Of a stretch of DNA of 64,000 nucleotides, positions 35,633 to 44,821 are shown piece after piece. The DNA is from Tsukamurella paurometabola DSM 20162 (GTDB lineage: Bacteria; Actinomycetota; Actinomycetes; Mycobacteriales; Mycobacteriaceae). Positions within the stretch are counted from its first letter, which is position 1; each line of letters begins with the position of its first letter. A program made the translations under genes and the position numbers. The notes under the pieces are model-generated. The model did not search any database. It was not told the DNA's origin and saw only the letters and a program-made list of their open reading frames with translations. The stretch covers positions 3,720,001-3,784,000 of the forward strand of contig NC_014158.1 of NCBI RefSeq assembly GCF_000092225.1. The letters are read 5' to 3'.

Positions 35633-37087
35633 GTGGCCGCCGCTGAGATCTCCCCCGAAGGTGCCGAGTTCATCGTGGTGGCCAACCGGCTCCCCGTCGA
35701 CGTGGAACGGGCGCCCGACGGCACCCTGACCTGGAAAGAGGCCCCCGGTGGCCTGGTGACCGCGCTCAAGCCCATCCTCAGCGCCCGTAACGGCGCCTGG
35801 GTGGGCTGGCCCGGTTCGCCCGATGTCGGCGGCGAGCCCATCGAGGGCGAGGACATGCTCCTGGTCCCGGTCAAGCTCAGCGCACAGGAGGTCGAGGAGC
35901 ACTACGAGGGCTTCTCCAACGGCAGCCTGTGGCCGCTCTACCACGACGTGATCGTCAAACCCGAGTACCACCGCGAATGGTGGAACACCTACGTCGAGGT
36001 CAACCGCAGGTTCGCGGAGGAGACCGCCAAGGTCGCCGCGAAGGGCGCCACCGTCTGGGTTCAGGACTATCAACTGCAGCTCGTCCCGAAGATGCTGCGG
36101 ATGCTGCGCCCCGACGTGAAGATCGGGTTCTTCCTGCACATCCCGTTCCCGCCCGTCGAACTGTTCATGCAGATGCCGTGGCGGCGCGAGATCATCGAGG
36201 GCATCCTCGGCGCCGATCTGGTGGGATTCCACCTCCCCGGCGGCGCGCAGAACTTCCTCTACCTCGCCAACCGCCTGGCCGGCTACCCCACCAGTAAGAA
36301 CACCATCGGCGTGCGCTCGAAGTTCGGCGTGGTCACGGTCGGCTTCCGCTCCGTGCGCGTCGGCGCCTTCCCGATCTCCATCGACTCCGCCGAACTGGCC
36401 GCCACCTCGAAGCTGCCGGAGACCCGCAAACGGTCCCGGGGGCTGCGCAAGGAACTCGGCAATCCCGAGAAGATCATGCTCGGTGTCGACCGGCTCGACT
36501 ACACCAAGGGCATCGACGTGCGGCTGCGCGCGATCGGTGAGCTCTACCGGGAGGGCCGCCTCGATCCGGAACGCCACGTTTTCGTGCAGTTGGCCACCCC
36601 GTCGCGCGAGCGGGTCGAGTCCTATAAGGCGATGCGCAACGACATCGAGCGGCAGGTGGGCCGCATCAACGGCGACTTCGGGCGCGTCGGGCACCCGGTG
36701 GTGCACTACATCCACAAGCCGGTGCCGCGGAATGAGCTGGTCGCCTTCTTCGGCGCTGCCGACGTGATGCTGGTGACACCGCTGCGTGACGGTATGAACC
36801 TGGTGGCCAAGGAATACCTGGCCTGCCGCACGGATTCGTCGGGCGCCTTGGTGCTCAGCGAATTCACCGGTGCCGCAGCCGAACTGCGTCAGGCGTACCA
36901 GTGCAACCCGCACGATCTGGAGGGTGTGAAGAACGCCATCGACGAGGCCGTGCATCAGGATCCGGAGGACGGTAAGCGTCGCATCCGGACCATGCGCCGC
37001 CAGGTGCTGCAGTACGACGTGGACCGCTGGGCCCGTTCCTTCCTGCAGACCCTGTCCGGTCAAGTCGACGAGGCCCCACCGAAGTGA
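35633..37087 (+). CDS. otsA: trehalose-6-phosphate synthase
   Basis: A 484-residue GT20 glycosyltransferase joining a nucleotide-sugar glucose to glucose-6-phosphate to give trehalose-6-phosphate. Family blocks are '[14 protein letters not shown]', '[15 protein letters not shown]' (substrate-binding), '[13 protein letters not shown]', '[15 protein letters not shown]' and '[14 protein letters not shown]'. It starts with GTG. Its stop overlaps the otsB start (GTGA), so synthesis and dephosphorylation are coupled. Trehalose serves stress protection and trehalose-mycolate synthesis in mycolic bacteria. Confidence 0.96.
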   Translation: MAAAEISPEGAEFIVVANRLPVDVERAPDGTLTWKEAPGGLVTALKPILSARNGAWVGWPGSPDVGGEPIEGEDMLLVPVKLSAQEVEEHYEGFSNGSLWPLYHDVIVKPEYHREWWNTYVEVNRRFAEETAKVAAKGATVWVQDYQLQLVPKMLRMLRPDVKIGFFLHIPFPPVELFMQMPWRREIIEGILGADLVGFHLPGGAQNFLYLANRLAGYPTSKNTIGVRSKFGVVTVGFRSVRVGAFPISIDSAELAATSKLPETRKRSRGLRKELGNPEKIMLGVDRLDYTKGIDVRLRAIGELYREGRLDPERHVFVQLATPSRERVESYKAMRNDIERQVGRINGDFGRVGHPVVHYIHKPVPRNELVAFFGAADVMLVTPLRDGMNLVAKEYLACRTDSSGALVLSEFTGAAAELRQAYQCNPHDLEGVKNAIDEAVHQDPEDGKRRIRTMRRQVLQYDVDRWARSFLQTLSGQVDEAPPK

Positions 37088-37845
37088 CCGCCGCAGCGAC
37101 CGGGCTGCGCGCGGCGCTCGCCGAATTCGCCGCACTGCCCACGGTGCTCGTGGCCACCGATTACGACGGCGTGGTGGCCCCGATCGTCTCCGATCCGGCG
37201 GCCGCGTTCCCGCTACCGGGCACCGTGGACGCTCTCACCGCTCTGGCCGGTCGCACCGGTGTCGCGGTGGCGCTGATCTCCGGTCGCGACCGGGCAACGC
37301 TCGCACGACTTTCCGGCGTCACCTCGCCCATCACCACCGTCGGCAGCCACGGCGCCGAGTGGGAGGACGGACTCGAGGGCGCCCTCGACGACGCCGCCCG
37401 GGAACGCCGCGAGGTGGTGCTTGCGCAGCTCCGGGAGATCGCGGCGGACTTCCCCGGCGCGGCCGTCGAGCCCAAGCCGCTGGGCGGGGCGCTGCACGTA
37501 CGGAACGTAGCGGCCGGCAACGGCTCGGAGGCGATCGACCGCGCTCGACGGGGCCCCGCCGCCCTGCCCGGCGTGCACGCCACCGACGGCAAGGCGGTGC
37601 TGGAACTGACGGTGCTGGAGGCCTCCAAGGGCCGGGCCCTCACGGTGCTGCGCGAGCGCACCGGCGCCGATGCCGTGCTCTATCTCGGCGACGACGTGAC
37701 CGATGAAAAGGCCTTCGCAGTGCTCACCGCGTCCGATGACGTCTCGGTGAAGGTGGGCGACGGCGCGACCGCAGCCCGCTTCCGCGTGGATACCCCGGAG
37801 GCCGTCCGGGCCGTCTTCGACGAGCTGCTGACGCTCAGGACATAG
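37084..37845 (+). CDS. otsB: trehalose-6-phosphate phosphatase
   Basis: A 253-residue HAD phosphatase that removes phosphate from trehalose-6-phosphate. The HAD catalytic motif is D26-Y-D28-G-V; later blocks '[12 protein letters not shown]' (motif II) and '[15 protein letters not shown]' (motif IV, metal-binding Asp) are present. Mycobacterial OtsB2 has an extra N-terminal region; this protein is the short form with only the catalytic HAD core and cap. The 3' end overlaps the convergent transglutaminase gene by 11 bases. Confidence 0.94.
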   Translation: MTAAATGLRAALAEFAALPTVLVATDYDGVVAPIVSDPAAAFPLPGTVDALTALAGRTGVAVALISGRDRATLARLSGVTSPITTVGSHGAEWEDGLEGALDDAARERREVVLAQLREIAADFPGAAVEPKPLGGALHVRNVAAGNGSEAIDRARRGPAALPGVHATDGKAVLELTVLEASKGRALTVLRERTGADAVLYLGDDVTDEKAFAVLTASDDVSVKVGDGATAARFRVDTPEAVRAVFDELLTLRT

Positions 37846-38674
37846 CCACCAGCGCCGTCGGATCATCCGGCGGGGCAGCGAATTCCGCGGTGGCATCGAC
37901 GGTGAGGCGATCCAGCCGGATGGAGCCGCCGTGGTTGTCGAGGAAGGCGATATCGGCCGCATCGCGACCGGTGGCGATCCGCATCATGGTGGCGCGCGGC
38001 GCGAGGGCGGTGGCGTCGAGCACGTACCACCGACCGTCCACCAGCGCCTCAGCGACGGCGTGGAAGTCCATCGGATCGCAGCCCGGAGCGAACACCGCGG
38101 TCATCCGCGCCGGCACCTTCAGCGCTCGCAGCAGCGCGACCGTCAGGTGAGCGTAGTCCCGGCACACCCCGGCCGAGGCGAGCAGCGTTTCCGCGGCGCC
38201 GTCGAGCGGGGTGCTCACACCCGGCAGGTAGTCCAGTCGCTGGGCGACGAACTCGCGCACCGCGATCGCCTTCTCCGCATCGGTCGTCAGGTCCGGGAAC
38301 TGTGCGCCGGCAAAGCCGAAGAAGCGATCCACGGGGGCATACCGGGAAGGACGCAGATACAGCGAGTGCAGGTAGTCGTCATGCGGTTCGGGCAGGGCCC
38401 GCCCGGTCACATCGGCACGGTACTCCAGGTGCGCCTCACCGCCACTGACGTGTGCGCGGTGGATACGGGCGCCGTGCGGTCCGTCCACCTCGTGCACGGG
38501 GTGCGGTGCACCGTCGACGGTGAGCCGCAAGGACTCCCGGACCTCGAGACCGGGGACGCGGGCCAGCGTCACCTGGTACTCGAGCACGGTGGGCGCGAGC
38601 ACGGTGCACGCGACATCGGCGGAGACGGTCCGCCCGGGACCTAGGTGCGGTGCAGAGCCGACATCGATTGCCAT
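37835..38674 (-). CDS. transglutaminase-like cysteine protease family protein
   Basis: A 279-residue protein with an N-terminal beta-sandwich (~1-110) and a C-terminal transglutaminase-like domain. The catalytic triad is readable: C171 in '[10 protein letters not shown]', H205 in 'MDFHAVAEA', D220 in 'YVLDAT'. Bacterial members act as proteases or amidases, often in operons with circularly permuted ATP-grasp proteins, but none is present here. The ATG at 38674 overlaps the preceding lipoprotein gene by 34 bases; a shorter start is possible. It probably shares the murB-lprQ transcript. Confidence 0.85.
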   Translation of the reverse strand: MAIDVGSAPHLGPGRTVSADVACTVLAPTVLEYQVTLARVPGLEVRESLRLTVDGAPHPVHEVDGPHGARIHRAHVSGGEAHLEYRADVTGRALPEPHDDYLHSLYLRPSRYAPVDRFFGFAGAQFPDLTTDAEKAIAVREFVAQRLDYLPGVSTPLDGAAETLLASAGVCRDYAHLTVALLRALKVPARMTAVFAPGCDPMDFHAVAEALVDGRWYVLDATALAPRATMMRIATGRDAADIAFLDNHGGSIRLDRLTVDATAEFAAPPDDPTALVAMS

Positions 38675-39825
38675 GTGGGCCAGTCTATGGCCCAGTCGTA
38701 GATGTCTCCGTCGGCGGCCGACAGCTCGATCGAAGTGCCGCTCACCTCCACCGGATCGCCGTAGATCGCACTGCGGAAATACGACTCGGCGTCTGCCAAC
38801 GACAGATTGATGCAGCCGTTGGTCACGTTGGACGCACCCTGGTTGCCCACGGTTTGCGGGTTGGCGTGAATGAATTCGCCGTTGTTGGAGATCCGCACCG
38901 CCCAGCGCTCACGCACGTTGAAGTAGCCGGCAGCGGGATTCGACATGGCGAAGTCCTCGTGCTTCTCGCTCACCACGTGAATACCGGAGCGGGTCACGTT
39001 GCGCGGCAGGTCGGCCTCACCGTAGGAGCAGGGCAGGTCGAGGTACACCTGGTCGCCCCGCATCACCCGGATCCGGTGCGACGGTGCCGAGGCCTTGACG
39101 ATCTGTGCCCGGCCGATGGTGAATTCGCTGGTGACGTCGGCGGCGCCGTACACCTGATCGCCGTGGTCGAGGCCGTACAGGGCGCCCTGCATGGCGACCT
39201 TCGTGCCGGGGGCGTAGTACTCCTTGGGCCGCCAGTGCGCGCGGGATCCGTTGTCCTCGGGGAGCCAGGCCCAGGCGCCCTCGGTCGGCGGGGTGGTGGT
39301 CACCTTCAGGGCACGTTCGACGGCCGCCTTGTCGCGGACGGTGCCGGAGAACTTGAGGATCAGCGGCGCCGCGATCCCGACCTCGGCACCGTCGGCCACG
39401 TTGACCACCACCGACATGGTGGAGTCCGGGTCGACCACCGAGACGGTGTGGTCGAGCGTGGTCCAGGTGCCGCCCGGACCGTCGGCGAATCCCGACCAGC
39501 GGTACGTCGCGCCGTAGCCGAGCGGCTCGGCAGCGGTGTAGGTGGTGCCGTCGGGCGTGGCGGCGACCTTGACCGACTTGCCGGTGGCGATGTTGGTGAG
39601 CGCCACGCCGGGCCGTAGCGTGCCGCCCTCGGCTTTCACGGAGACGGTGCTGAGCGGTCCGGGTTTGGTGTCGCCTGTCGGGGTGTAACTGAGGGTGGGT
39701 GCCTGCGCCTTCGACTCCACGGAGCCGCCGGACCGGGTGCACGCGGCGGCCACAGCGGCGACCGAGGCGACGGAGACACCGAGGAATGCGCGCCGCCCGA
39801 GGGGCGCGCGAAGCATGTCGAACAT
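38641..39825 (-). CDS. lprQ: L,D-transpeptidase lipoprotein (LprQ/LdtMt5-like)
   Basis: A 394-residue lipoprotein. Twin Arg and a hydrophobic stretch lead to lipobox Cys29 ('[11 protein letters not shown]'), so it is anchored outside the membrane. Two Ig-like domains (~45-135 and ~135-240) precede the YkuD catalytic domain. The catalytic pair H320 and C338 is 18 residues apart, as in LdtMt2. The motif reads T335-N-G-C-I-N: the usual His before Gly-Cys is Asn. It makes 3-3 peptidoglycan cross-links that resist most beta-lactams. The pairing with murB matches M. tuberculosis lprQ (Rv0483). The ATG directly follows the murB stop. Confidence 0.88.
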   Translation of the reverse strand: MFDMLRAPLGRRAFLGVSVASVAAVAAACTRSGGSVESKAQAPTLSYTPTGDTKPGPLSTVSVKAEGGTLRPGVALTNIATGKSVKVAATPDGTTYTAAEPLGYGATYRWSGFADGPGGTWTTLDHTVSVVDPDSTMSVVVNVADGAEVGIAAPLILKFSGTVRDKAAVERALKVTTTPPTEGAWAWLPEDNGSRAHWRPKEYYAPGTKVAMQGALYGLDHGDQVYGAADVTSEFTIGRAQIVKASAPSHRIRVMRGDQVYLDLPCSYGEADLPRNVTRSGIHVVSEKHEDFAMSNPAAGYFNVRERWAVRISNNGEFIHANPQTVGNQGASNVTNGCINLSLADAESYFRSAIYGDPVEVSGTSIELSAADGDIYDWAIDWPTWQSMSALHRT

Positions 39826-40881
39826 CTAATGGATTCTACCGGGCGTTGCTGGGAGGTCACTGCCGACCAGGACCGGCTCCGGATGCAGCTCGACTCCGAA
39901 TCGGGCGAATACCCCATCTCGGACTTCGGCCGCGAGGGACAGCAACTCGGCCGTGCTGCCGGCGCCCCGGTTGGTAAGCGCAAGAGTGTGTTTGGTGGAC
40001 AGCGAGACACCGCTGCGGCCGCCAGAGTAGCCCTTGCCGAATCCGGCTCGCTCGATCAGCCATCCGGCGGACAGTTTCACCCCGTCCGGGGCCGGGTACT
40101 GCGGTGGCGTCTGCCCCGTGGCGGCCTCGATCCGGTCGATCACCCGAGGTGCGTCCACGGCCGGGAGCACCGGGTTGGTGAAGAACGAGCCCACGCTCCA
40201 GGTGTCGTGGTCGGTTTCGTCGAGCACCATCCCCTTGCCGCGGCGCAACGCGAGGACCTCCTCGCGGGCGGCGTGCGGGTCCACGGTGGCGCCCGGCTGC
40301 ACCCCGAGAGCGCGGGCCAGCTCGCCGTACCGGATGGGGGCGCTGGCGCCGTCGGTGAGGGCGAAGCGCACTGACAGCACGATGTCGGAGTCGGAGGCCT
40401 TCAGTCGCGAGGTGCGGTACGCCAGTCGCAGGTCGGCGGGCGGCACCCAGGCGGTTTCACCGGTGGCCCGGTGGTACAGCTCGACGGCGTCGAGCCAGGC
40501 CGAGACCTCGACCCCGTACGCGCCCACGTTCTGCACGGGGGTCGCGCCCGCGGAGCCGGGGATACCGGACAGGCACTCCAGGCCGCCGAGCCCAGCACCG
40601 ACCGTGGCTGCGACCACCTCGTCCCAGAGAACGCCGGCGAACGCGGTCACCCTGGTGCCGTCGATCGCGACGCCCCGGCCGGTGAGGTGCACGACGGTGC
40701 CCTCGAAACCCGCGTCGGCGATCACCAGATTCGAGCCGCCCCCCACCACCAGAACGGGTTCTCCGGCGGCGTCGCAGCGCGCGACCGCGGCGGCCACCTC
40801 GGCGCCGGTGGTGCACCGCACGTATCCCCGCGCCGGCCCGCCGAGGCGCAGCGTGGTCAAGTCCGACAGCAGTATCGACAC
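39826..40881 (-). CDS. murB: UDP-N-acetylenolpyruvoylglucosamine reductase
   Basis: A 351-residue FAD enzyme that makes UDP-MurNAc from the enolpyruvyl precursor with NADPH. FAD-binding blocks are 'TTLRLGGPARGYVR', 'LVVGGGSNLVI' and 'GLECLSGIPGSAGATPVQNVGAYG'. The proton-donor Ser lies in 'SVGSFFTNPV' and the C-terminal Glu in 'ELHPEP'. The GTG at 40881 is the start; TACCGT lies 6 bases upstream, so a leaderless transcript is likely. lprQ and the transglutaminase follow in the same direction. Confidence 0.95.
   Translation of the reverse strand: MSILLSDLTTLRLGGPARGYVRCTTGAEVAAAVARCDAAGEPVLVVGGGSNLVIADAGFEGTVVHLTGRGVAIDGTRVTAFAGVLWDEVVAATVGAGLGGLECLSGIPGSAGATPVQNVGAYGVEVSAWLDAVELYHRATGETAWVPPADLRLAYRTSRLKASDSDIVLSVRFALTDGASAPIRYGELARALGVQPGATVDPHAAREEVLALRRGKGMVLDETDHDTWSVGSFFTNPVLPAVDAPRVIDRIEAATGQTPPQYPAPDGVKLSAGWLIERAGFGKGYSGGRSGVSLSTKHTLALTNRGAGSTAELLSLAAEVRDGVFARFGVELHPEPVLVGSDLPATPGRIH
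39833..39838 (-). promoter_or_regulatory. possible internal -10 hexamer for lprQ
   Basis: TAGAAT, 7 bases before the lprQ ATG, with GTGACC 16 bases further upstream as a possible -35. It lies inside murB, so it may give a separate leaderless lprQ message. Confidence 0.4.
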
Positions 40882-40905
40882 CCCGCAACGGTAACGTGTA
40901 CTGCC
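40882..40905. promoter_or_regulatory. divergent murB / DUF2505 promoter core
   Basis: The block ACGGTAACGT holds opposing hexamers: TACCGT on the minus strand (40893-40888), 6 bases before the murB GTG, and TAACGT on the plus strand (40892-40897), 8 bases before the DUF2505 ATG. Neither gene has a ribosome-binding site. Confidence 0.5.
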
Positions 40906-41442
40906 ATGACCACCCGCCTCGAGCGCTCGCTCGACTACGCCACCAGCCCGGCCGCCCTGCACGCCGCATTCACCGACGAGCAGTACTGGCCCGCGCGGGT
41001 GGCCGAGGTGGGCGGCGATGACGCGAAGATCACCGAGCTCGCCGTGACCGGCGACGCCGCGAACCCGGGCGGCCGGTCGGCGCGCGTGGTGGTCACGTAC
41101 ACGATCGGCGCCGACAAGCTGCCGTCGGTGGTCACCGCGATCAAGCCCGGCGGCCTGCAGATCGAGCGGATCGAGGAGTGGGGACCGTTCGACGGTGCCC
41201 GGTGCGCGGGCACCTTCTCGGCCACCATCGACGGTGTGCCGGCGCATCTGTCGGGCAGCGCCGTTCTGGAGGCGGTTCCCGGTTCCGACGGTTCCGCCGC
41301 CCGGATCACCGCCGCCGGCGAGGCATCGGTGTCGATCCCGTTCGTCGCCTCCAAGGTGGAGTCGCTGGTGATCGAGAACCTGCAGGAGCTCATGGAGAAC
41401 GAGCGCGAGTTCACGCTGCAGTGGATCGCTGACCACCCCTGA
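40906..41442 (+). CDS. DUF2505 family protein (first of two)
   Basis: A 178-residue protein of the DUF2505 family, a START/polyketide-cyclase-like beta-grip fold expected to form a hydrophobic pocket ('SLDYATSPAALHAAFTDEQYWPAR', then 'SVSIPFVASKVESLVIENLQELMENE' as C-terminal helix). It matches M. tuberculosis Rv0481c by position beside murB. Lipid or isoprenoid binding is inferred from the fold. It is followed after 18 bases by a paralogue. Confidence 0.85.
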   Translation: MTTRLERSLDYATSPAALHAAFTDEQYWPARVAEVGGDDAKITELAVTGDAANPGGRSARVVVTYTIGADKLPSVVTAIKPGGLQIERIEEWGPFDGARCAGTFSATIDGVPAHLSGSAVLEAVPGSDGSAARITAAGEASVSIPFVASKVESLVIENLQELMENEREFTLQWIADHP

Positions 41443-41460
41443 GCTGTAAGGTTCTCGGAC

Positions 41461-41979
41461 ATGGCACGACGTCTCAGCTATTCGGCGCGCTTCCCGTTCC
41501 CCGCCGAGGTCTTCTACAACGCGTACTCGTCCAAGGAGTACTGGGACGAGAAGATGACGGACTTCCGGAACCTGACCCCGCTCTCGGAGATCTCCGAGTT
41601 CGACGTGGACGACGTGGACGACGAGGGGATCACCGTCGTCCAGAAGCAGAACCTGCCGCACGAGTACCTGCCGCCGATCGCGCAGGGCGTGGTGAAGAAG
41701 GACATGATCATCACGCGCCAGGAGTTCTACGGCGCATGGGACGGCGAGCACTCGCTCGGCGACTACAAGGCGTCGATCCCCGCGGGCCCCGGGTCCCTCA
41801 AGGGGGAGTGCGACCTGTTCAACACCGAGACCGGCTGCACCATGCGGTACACCACGGTGGTGAAGGTGTTCGTGCCCTTCGTGGGCACCAAGTTGGAGCA
41901 ACTGATCCTGATCAACCTGGTGGACCTGTTCCGCGCCGAGGCCGAGTACCTCAAGTACTGGGTCGATAAGAACAACTGA
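41461..41979 (+). CDS. DUF2505 family protein (second of two)
   Basis: A 172-residue paralogue of the preceding gene with the same layout ('FPFPAEVFYNAYSSKEYWDEKM', then a C-terminal helix 'VGTKLEQLILINLVDLFRAEAEYL'). Sequence identity looks low, so the duplication is old. It has TAAGGT 8 bases before the ATG. Both probably bind lipid-like ligands or each other; no enzyme motif is seen. Confidence 0.85.
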   Translation: MARRLSYSARFPFPAEVFYNAYSSKEYWDEKMTDFRNLTPLSEISEFDVDDVDDEGITVVQKQNLPHEYLPPIAQGVVKKDMIITRQEFYGAWDGEHSLGDYKASIPAGPGSLKGECDLFNTETGCTMRYTTVVKVFVPFVGTKLEQLILINLVDLFRAEAEYLKYWVDKNN

Positions 41980-41984
41980 GCGGC

Positions 41985-42752
41985 GTGCCCTCCCCCGAGG
42001 GACGGATCACTCGCGGCACCACCGGGCTCAACCGGCTGCGCCGCAGCGACCGCTGGTCGGCGCACTCCCCTGCCGTGGCCCGCGCGCTCGACGGGCCTGC
42101 GCCGCTGGCTGTCGACCTCGGCTACGGTGCGCGTCCGAACACCACCCTGGAATGGGCCTCCTGGTTGCGGCGCGTGAGCCCGTCGGTGCGGGTGACCGGG
42201 TTGGAGATCGATCCGGAGCGGGTGGTCCCGGGCCGCGACGGCGTCGACTTCGCCCGCGGTGGGTTCGAGCTGGCCGGGCTGCGCCCGAACCTGGTGCGCG
42301 CCTTCAATGTGTTGCGCCAGTACGACGAGGCCGAAGTGCGCGGGGCCTGGTCGATGGTGATCGACCGGCTCGCCCCGGGCGGCGTGTTCATCGAGGGAAC
42401 GTGCGACGAACTGGGCCGGCGATGCTGCTGGATCACCCTCGACTCGTCCGGGCCGCGCACCCTCACGCTGGCCTGGCATCCCGGGTACACCGATCACCCG
42501 TCGGAGCTGGCCGAGCGGCTGCCGAAGGCCCTGATCCACCACAACGTCCCGGACGAACGGATCCACACCCTGTTCTCGCTGGCCGACGAATGCTGGGACC
42601 ACGCCGCCGGGTACGCGCCGTACGGCAACCGGGTCCGCTGGCGCGCCGCCGGGGCCGCGCTGGCGGAACGGACCGGCGGCGCAGCACGGCCTCCGCGCCG
42701 CCCGGTCCGCGACAACCTCCTCACCGTCGACTGGTCGTTCGTCGCACCGTAG
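41985..42752 (+). CDS. class I SAM-dependent methyltransferase-like protein
   Basis: A 255-residue protein with a Rossmann-like pattern: 'PLAVDLGYGARPNTTLEWASWL' as motif I (DxGxG-like, but LGYGA), 'VRVTGLEIDPERV' as motif II acidic residue. The later 'RLAPGGVFIEGTCDELGRRCCW' resembles a methyltransferase beta-4/5 region. It begins with GTG only 5 bases after the preceding stop and is likely co-transcribed. The substrate is unknown. Confidence 0.75.
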   Translation: MPSPEGRITRGTTGLNRLRRSDRWSAHSPAVARALDGPAPLAVDLGYGARPNTTLEWASWLRRVSPSVRVTGLEIDPERVVPGRDGVDFARGGFELAGLRPNLVRAFNVLRQYDEAEVRGAWSMVIDRLAPGGVFIEGTCDELGRRCCWITLDSSGPRTLTLAWHPGYTDHPSELAERLPKALIHHNVPDERIHTLFSLADECWDHAAGYAPYGNRVRWRAAGAALAERTGGAARPPRRPVRDNLLTVDWSFVAP

Positions 42753-42856
42753 TGGCGCGCGGCGTCGCCTTCCAGGGCTTGGACGCGGCCTCGCCTGCGA
42801 CGGCACCAACAGAATTCGTGAACGCAGACGACGATCCCCTATCGAACACGAGTCAG

Positions 42857-42862
42857 TAGTGT
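42857..42862 (+). promoter_or_regulatory. putative -10 hexamer of the nitrilase-like gene
   Basis: TAGTGT ends 7 bases before the ATG at 42870; no Shine-Dalgarno intervenes. It is a typical leaderless layout in the 117-base gap after the methyltransferase. Confidence 0.5.
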
Positions 42863-42869
42863 GGTGCGC

Positions 42870-43676
42870 ATGACAACGCTGACCGTCGCGCTGGCGCAGA
42901 TCGAGGCCACGTCCGACCCGGCGTCCAACGCCGGGCTGGTCGAGGACGGCCTGCACCGTGCCGCGGAGGCGGGGGCGGGACTCGCCGTCTTCCCCGAGGC
43001 CACGATGTGCCGGTTCGGTGTTCCCCTGGGGCCGGTGGCGCAGCCGCTGGACGGCCCCTGGGCCGAGCGGATCGCGGCCGCCGCGGCGCGGACCGGGGTA
43101 CACGTGATCGCGGGAATGTTCACCCCCGGATCCGACGGCCGGGTGCGCAACACCCTGCTCTGCGCCGCCCCCGACGGCAGCCGCACCGGCTACCACAAGA
43201 TCCATCTCTTCGATGCCTTCGGTTTCGCCGAATCACGCACCGTCGAACCCGGGGACCGCGCGGTCACGGTAGACGTGGACGGTGTCACTGTCGGGCTCAG
43301 CACGTGCTACGACCTGCGTTTCCCCACATTGTTCACGAGCCTCGCCGACGCCGGCGCACGGGTGATCGTGGCGCCAGCCTCGTGGGGCGACGGCCCCGGC
43401 AAGCTCGACGCCTTCACCACGCTCGCCCGCGCCCGCGCGCTCGACAGCACCAGCTTCGTGGTCGCCGTCGACCAGGCGCGGCCCACGGCACCGGACCCCG
43501 ACGGAGCCCCTCGCGGGGTGGGCGGCTCGCTCGCCGTCGCGCCCGACGGTGCCGTGCTCGCCGCCGCGGGCGACGCGCCGGAACTGCTCGTCGTCGACCT
43601 TCCGCTCGACCGGATCGACACCGTTCGCGCGGCGCTCCCGGTGCTCGCCAACCGCAGGGACTTCACCGTCGACTGA
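42870..43676 (+). CDS. carbon-nitrogen hydrolase (nitrilase superfamily amidase)
   Basis: A 268-residue nitrilase-superfamily enzyme with the Glu-Lys-Cys triad E43 ('FPEATM'), K110 ('YHKIHLFDAFGF') and C146 ('LSTCYDLRFP'). The 'DAFGF' and 'YDLRFP' blocks match the Nit1 / deaminated-glutathione amidase and omega-amidase group. In an organism without glutathione the substrate is probably an alpha-keto-acid amide such as alpha-ketoglutaramate (inference). Position before the LmeA-like gene matches M. tuberculosis Rv0480c. Confidence 0.88.
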   Translation: MTTLTVALAQIEATSDPASNAGLVEDGLHRAAEAGAGLAVFPEATMCRFGVPLGPVAQPLDGPWAERIAAAAARTGVHVIAGMFTPGSDGRVRNTLLCAAPDGSRTGYHKIHLFDAFGFAESRTVEPGDRAVTVDVDGVTVGLSTCYDLRFPTLFTSLADAGARVIVAPASWGDGPGKLDAFTTLARARALDSTSFVVAVDQARPTAPDPDGAPRGVGGSLAVAPDGAVLAAAGDAPELLVVDLPLDRIDTVRAALPVLANRRDFTVD

Positions 43677-43708
43677 CGGACCGTCCCGTACCTACCCACC
43701 TTCCTTCG

Positions 43709-44821
43709 ATGAATGAGGAACAATCGCAGCCGATGGATACGAACCCGAACGACCCGCAGCGTCCTGAGCCGCAGATCCCCGATAACTCCGGCCCGTTCCA
43801 GCCCGGGCAGCAGCCCGCGCCCGGCGGTTGGGAGCGCCCGCAGCAGCCGCCACGGCAGCCGCAGCAGCCGGGCCCCGAGCGGATCGGCGGACCACAGCCG
43901 GAACAGCCCGGGCGGCACGCGCAGCCCCAGCCGGGTTCGGATCAGACGGTGCCGCTGCCGGCCAGCCCGCAGCAGGTCCCGCCGCAGCAGACGGTGCCGA
44001 TGAGCGCGGCCACTCCGCCTGCCGGCCCCGGCGGTCCCGGCGGTCCGGGCAACCCCGGCCCGATGAATGTGGGCCCCTCGCAGCCACCCGCACAGCGCTC
44101 GGAGAAGTCGAAGTCGAAGATCATCGGTCTCACTGCGGCGGGACTCGTCGCCGCGCTGGTGATCATCCTCGTCGGCTCCGAACTGTATTTCCGGAACAGC
44201 GTCAGTAGCTGCCTGGAGGACAACGTCAAGAACGGCACCAAGGCCAACAACGTTTCGGTGAGCTTCTCCAAGACACCGATGGTGCTGCAGCAGCTCAGCG
44301 GCAAGATCCCGTCGATCAACATCGACGCCCAGGGCCTCAACGCCACCGACGGGCTCAACGCGAACATCCTGCTCAAGGGCGTCGATCCGGGCGGCGACAA
44401 CCGGGTCGACGAGGCCGTCATTCAGGGCACCTTCACCGCCGACGGCATCAAGAACAAGGTCTCGCAGACGGGTGTGCTGACCAACCCCACGGTGAATCTC
44501 AACACATCCGCCAGCCAGATCGAGATCACCGGCACTGCGCTGATCGTGCCGATCACGGTGAACCTCAAGCCCACCCTCAAGGACAACAAGGTGGTGCTCA
44601 CTGCGAGCAAGGCGTCGATCCTCGGTGTCGGTGTGCCGGACGATCTGGCGCAGCAGTTGATCAGTGCCATCGCCGACATCCCCACCCCGCAGGGCCTGAC
44701 CGCCTCCGATCTGAAGATGACCGATCAGGGAGTCTCGGTGACCTACACCGGTAAGAACGTGCTGCCCAAGGACATCGAGAGCAGTGGCGATATGGGTTCT
44801 GTGAGCTGTTCGGTGATCTGA
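43709..44821 (+). CDS. LmeA-like DUF2993 phospholipid-binding membrane protein
   Basis: A 370-residue protein. Residues 1-130 are a Pro/Gln/Gly-rich, probably disordered cytoplasmic region; a single membrane helix spans ~138-158 ('IIGLTAAGLVAALVIILVG'). The rest is the extracytoplasmic DUF2993 domain, a lipid-binding fold found in LmeA, which supports lipomannan elongation. The gene equals Rv0479c by position. The ATG at 43709 is the outermost; the ATG at 43733 is possible. Its stop overlaps the P450 start by one base. Confidence 0.87.
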   Translation: MNEEQSQPMDTNPNDPQRPEPQIPDNSGPFQPGQQPAPGGWERPQQPPRQPQQPGPERIGGPQPEQPGRHAQPQPGSDQTVPLPASPQQVPPQQTVPMSAATPPAGPGGPGGPGNPGPMNVGPSQPPAQRSEKSKSKIIGLTAAGLVAALVIILVGSELYFRNSVSSCLEDNVKNGTKANNVSVSFSKTPMVLQQLSGKIPSINIDAQGLNATDGLNANILLKGVDPGGDNRVDEAVIQGTFTADGIKNKVSQTGVLTNPTVNLNTSASQIEITGTALIVPITVNLKPTLKDNKVVLTASKASILGVGVPDDLAQQLISAIADIPTPQGLTASDLKMTDQGVSVTYTGKNVLPKDIESSGDMGSVSCSVI

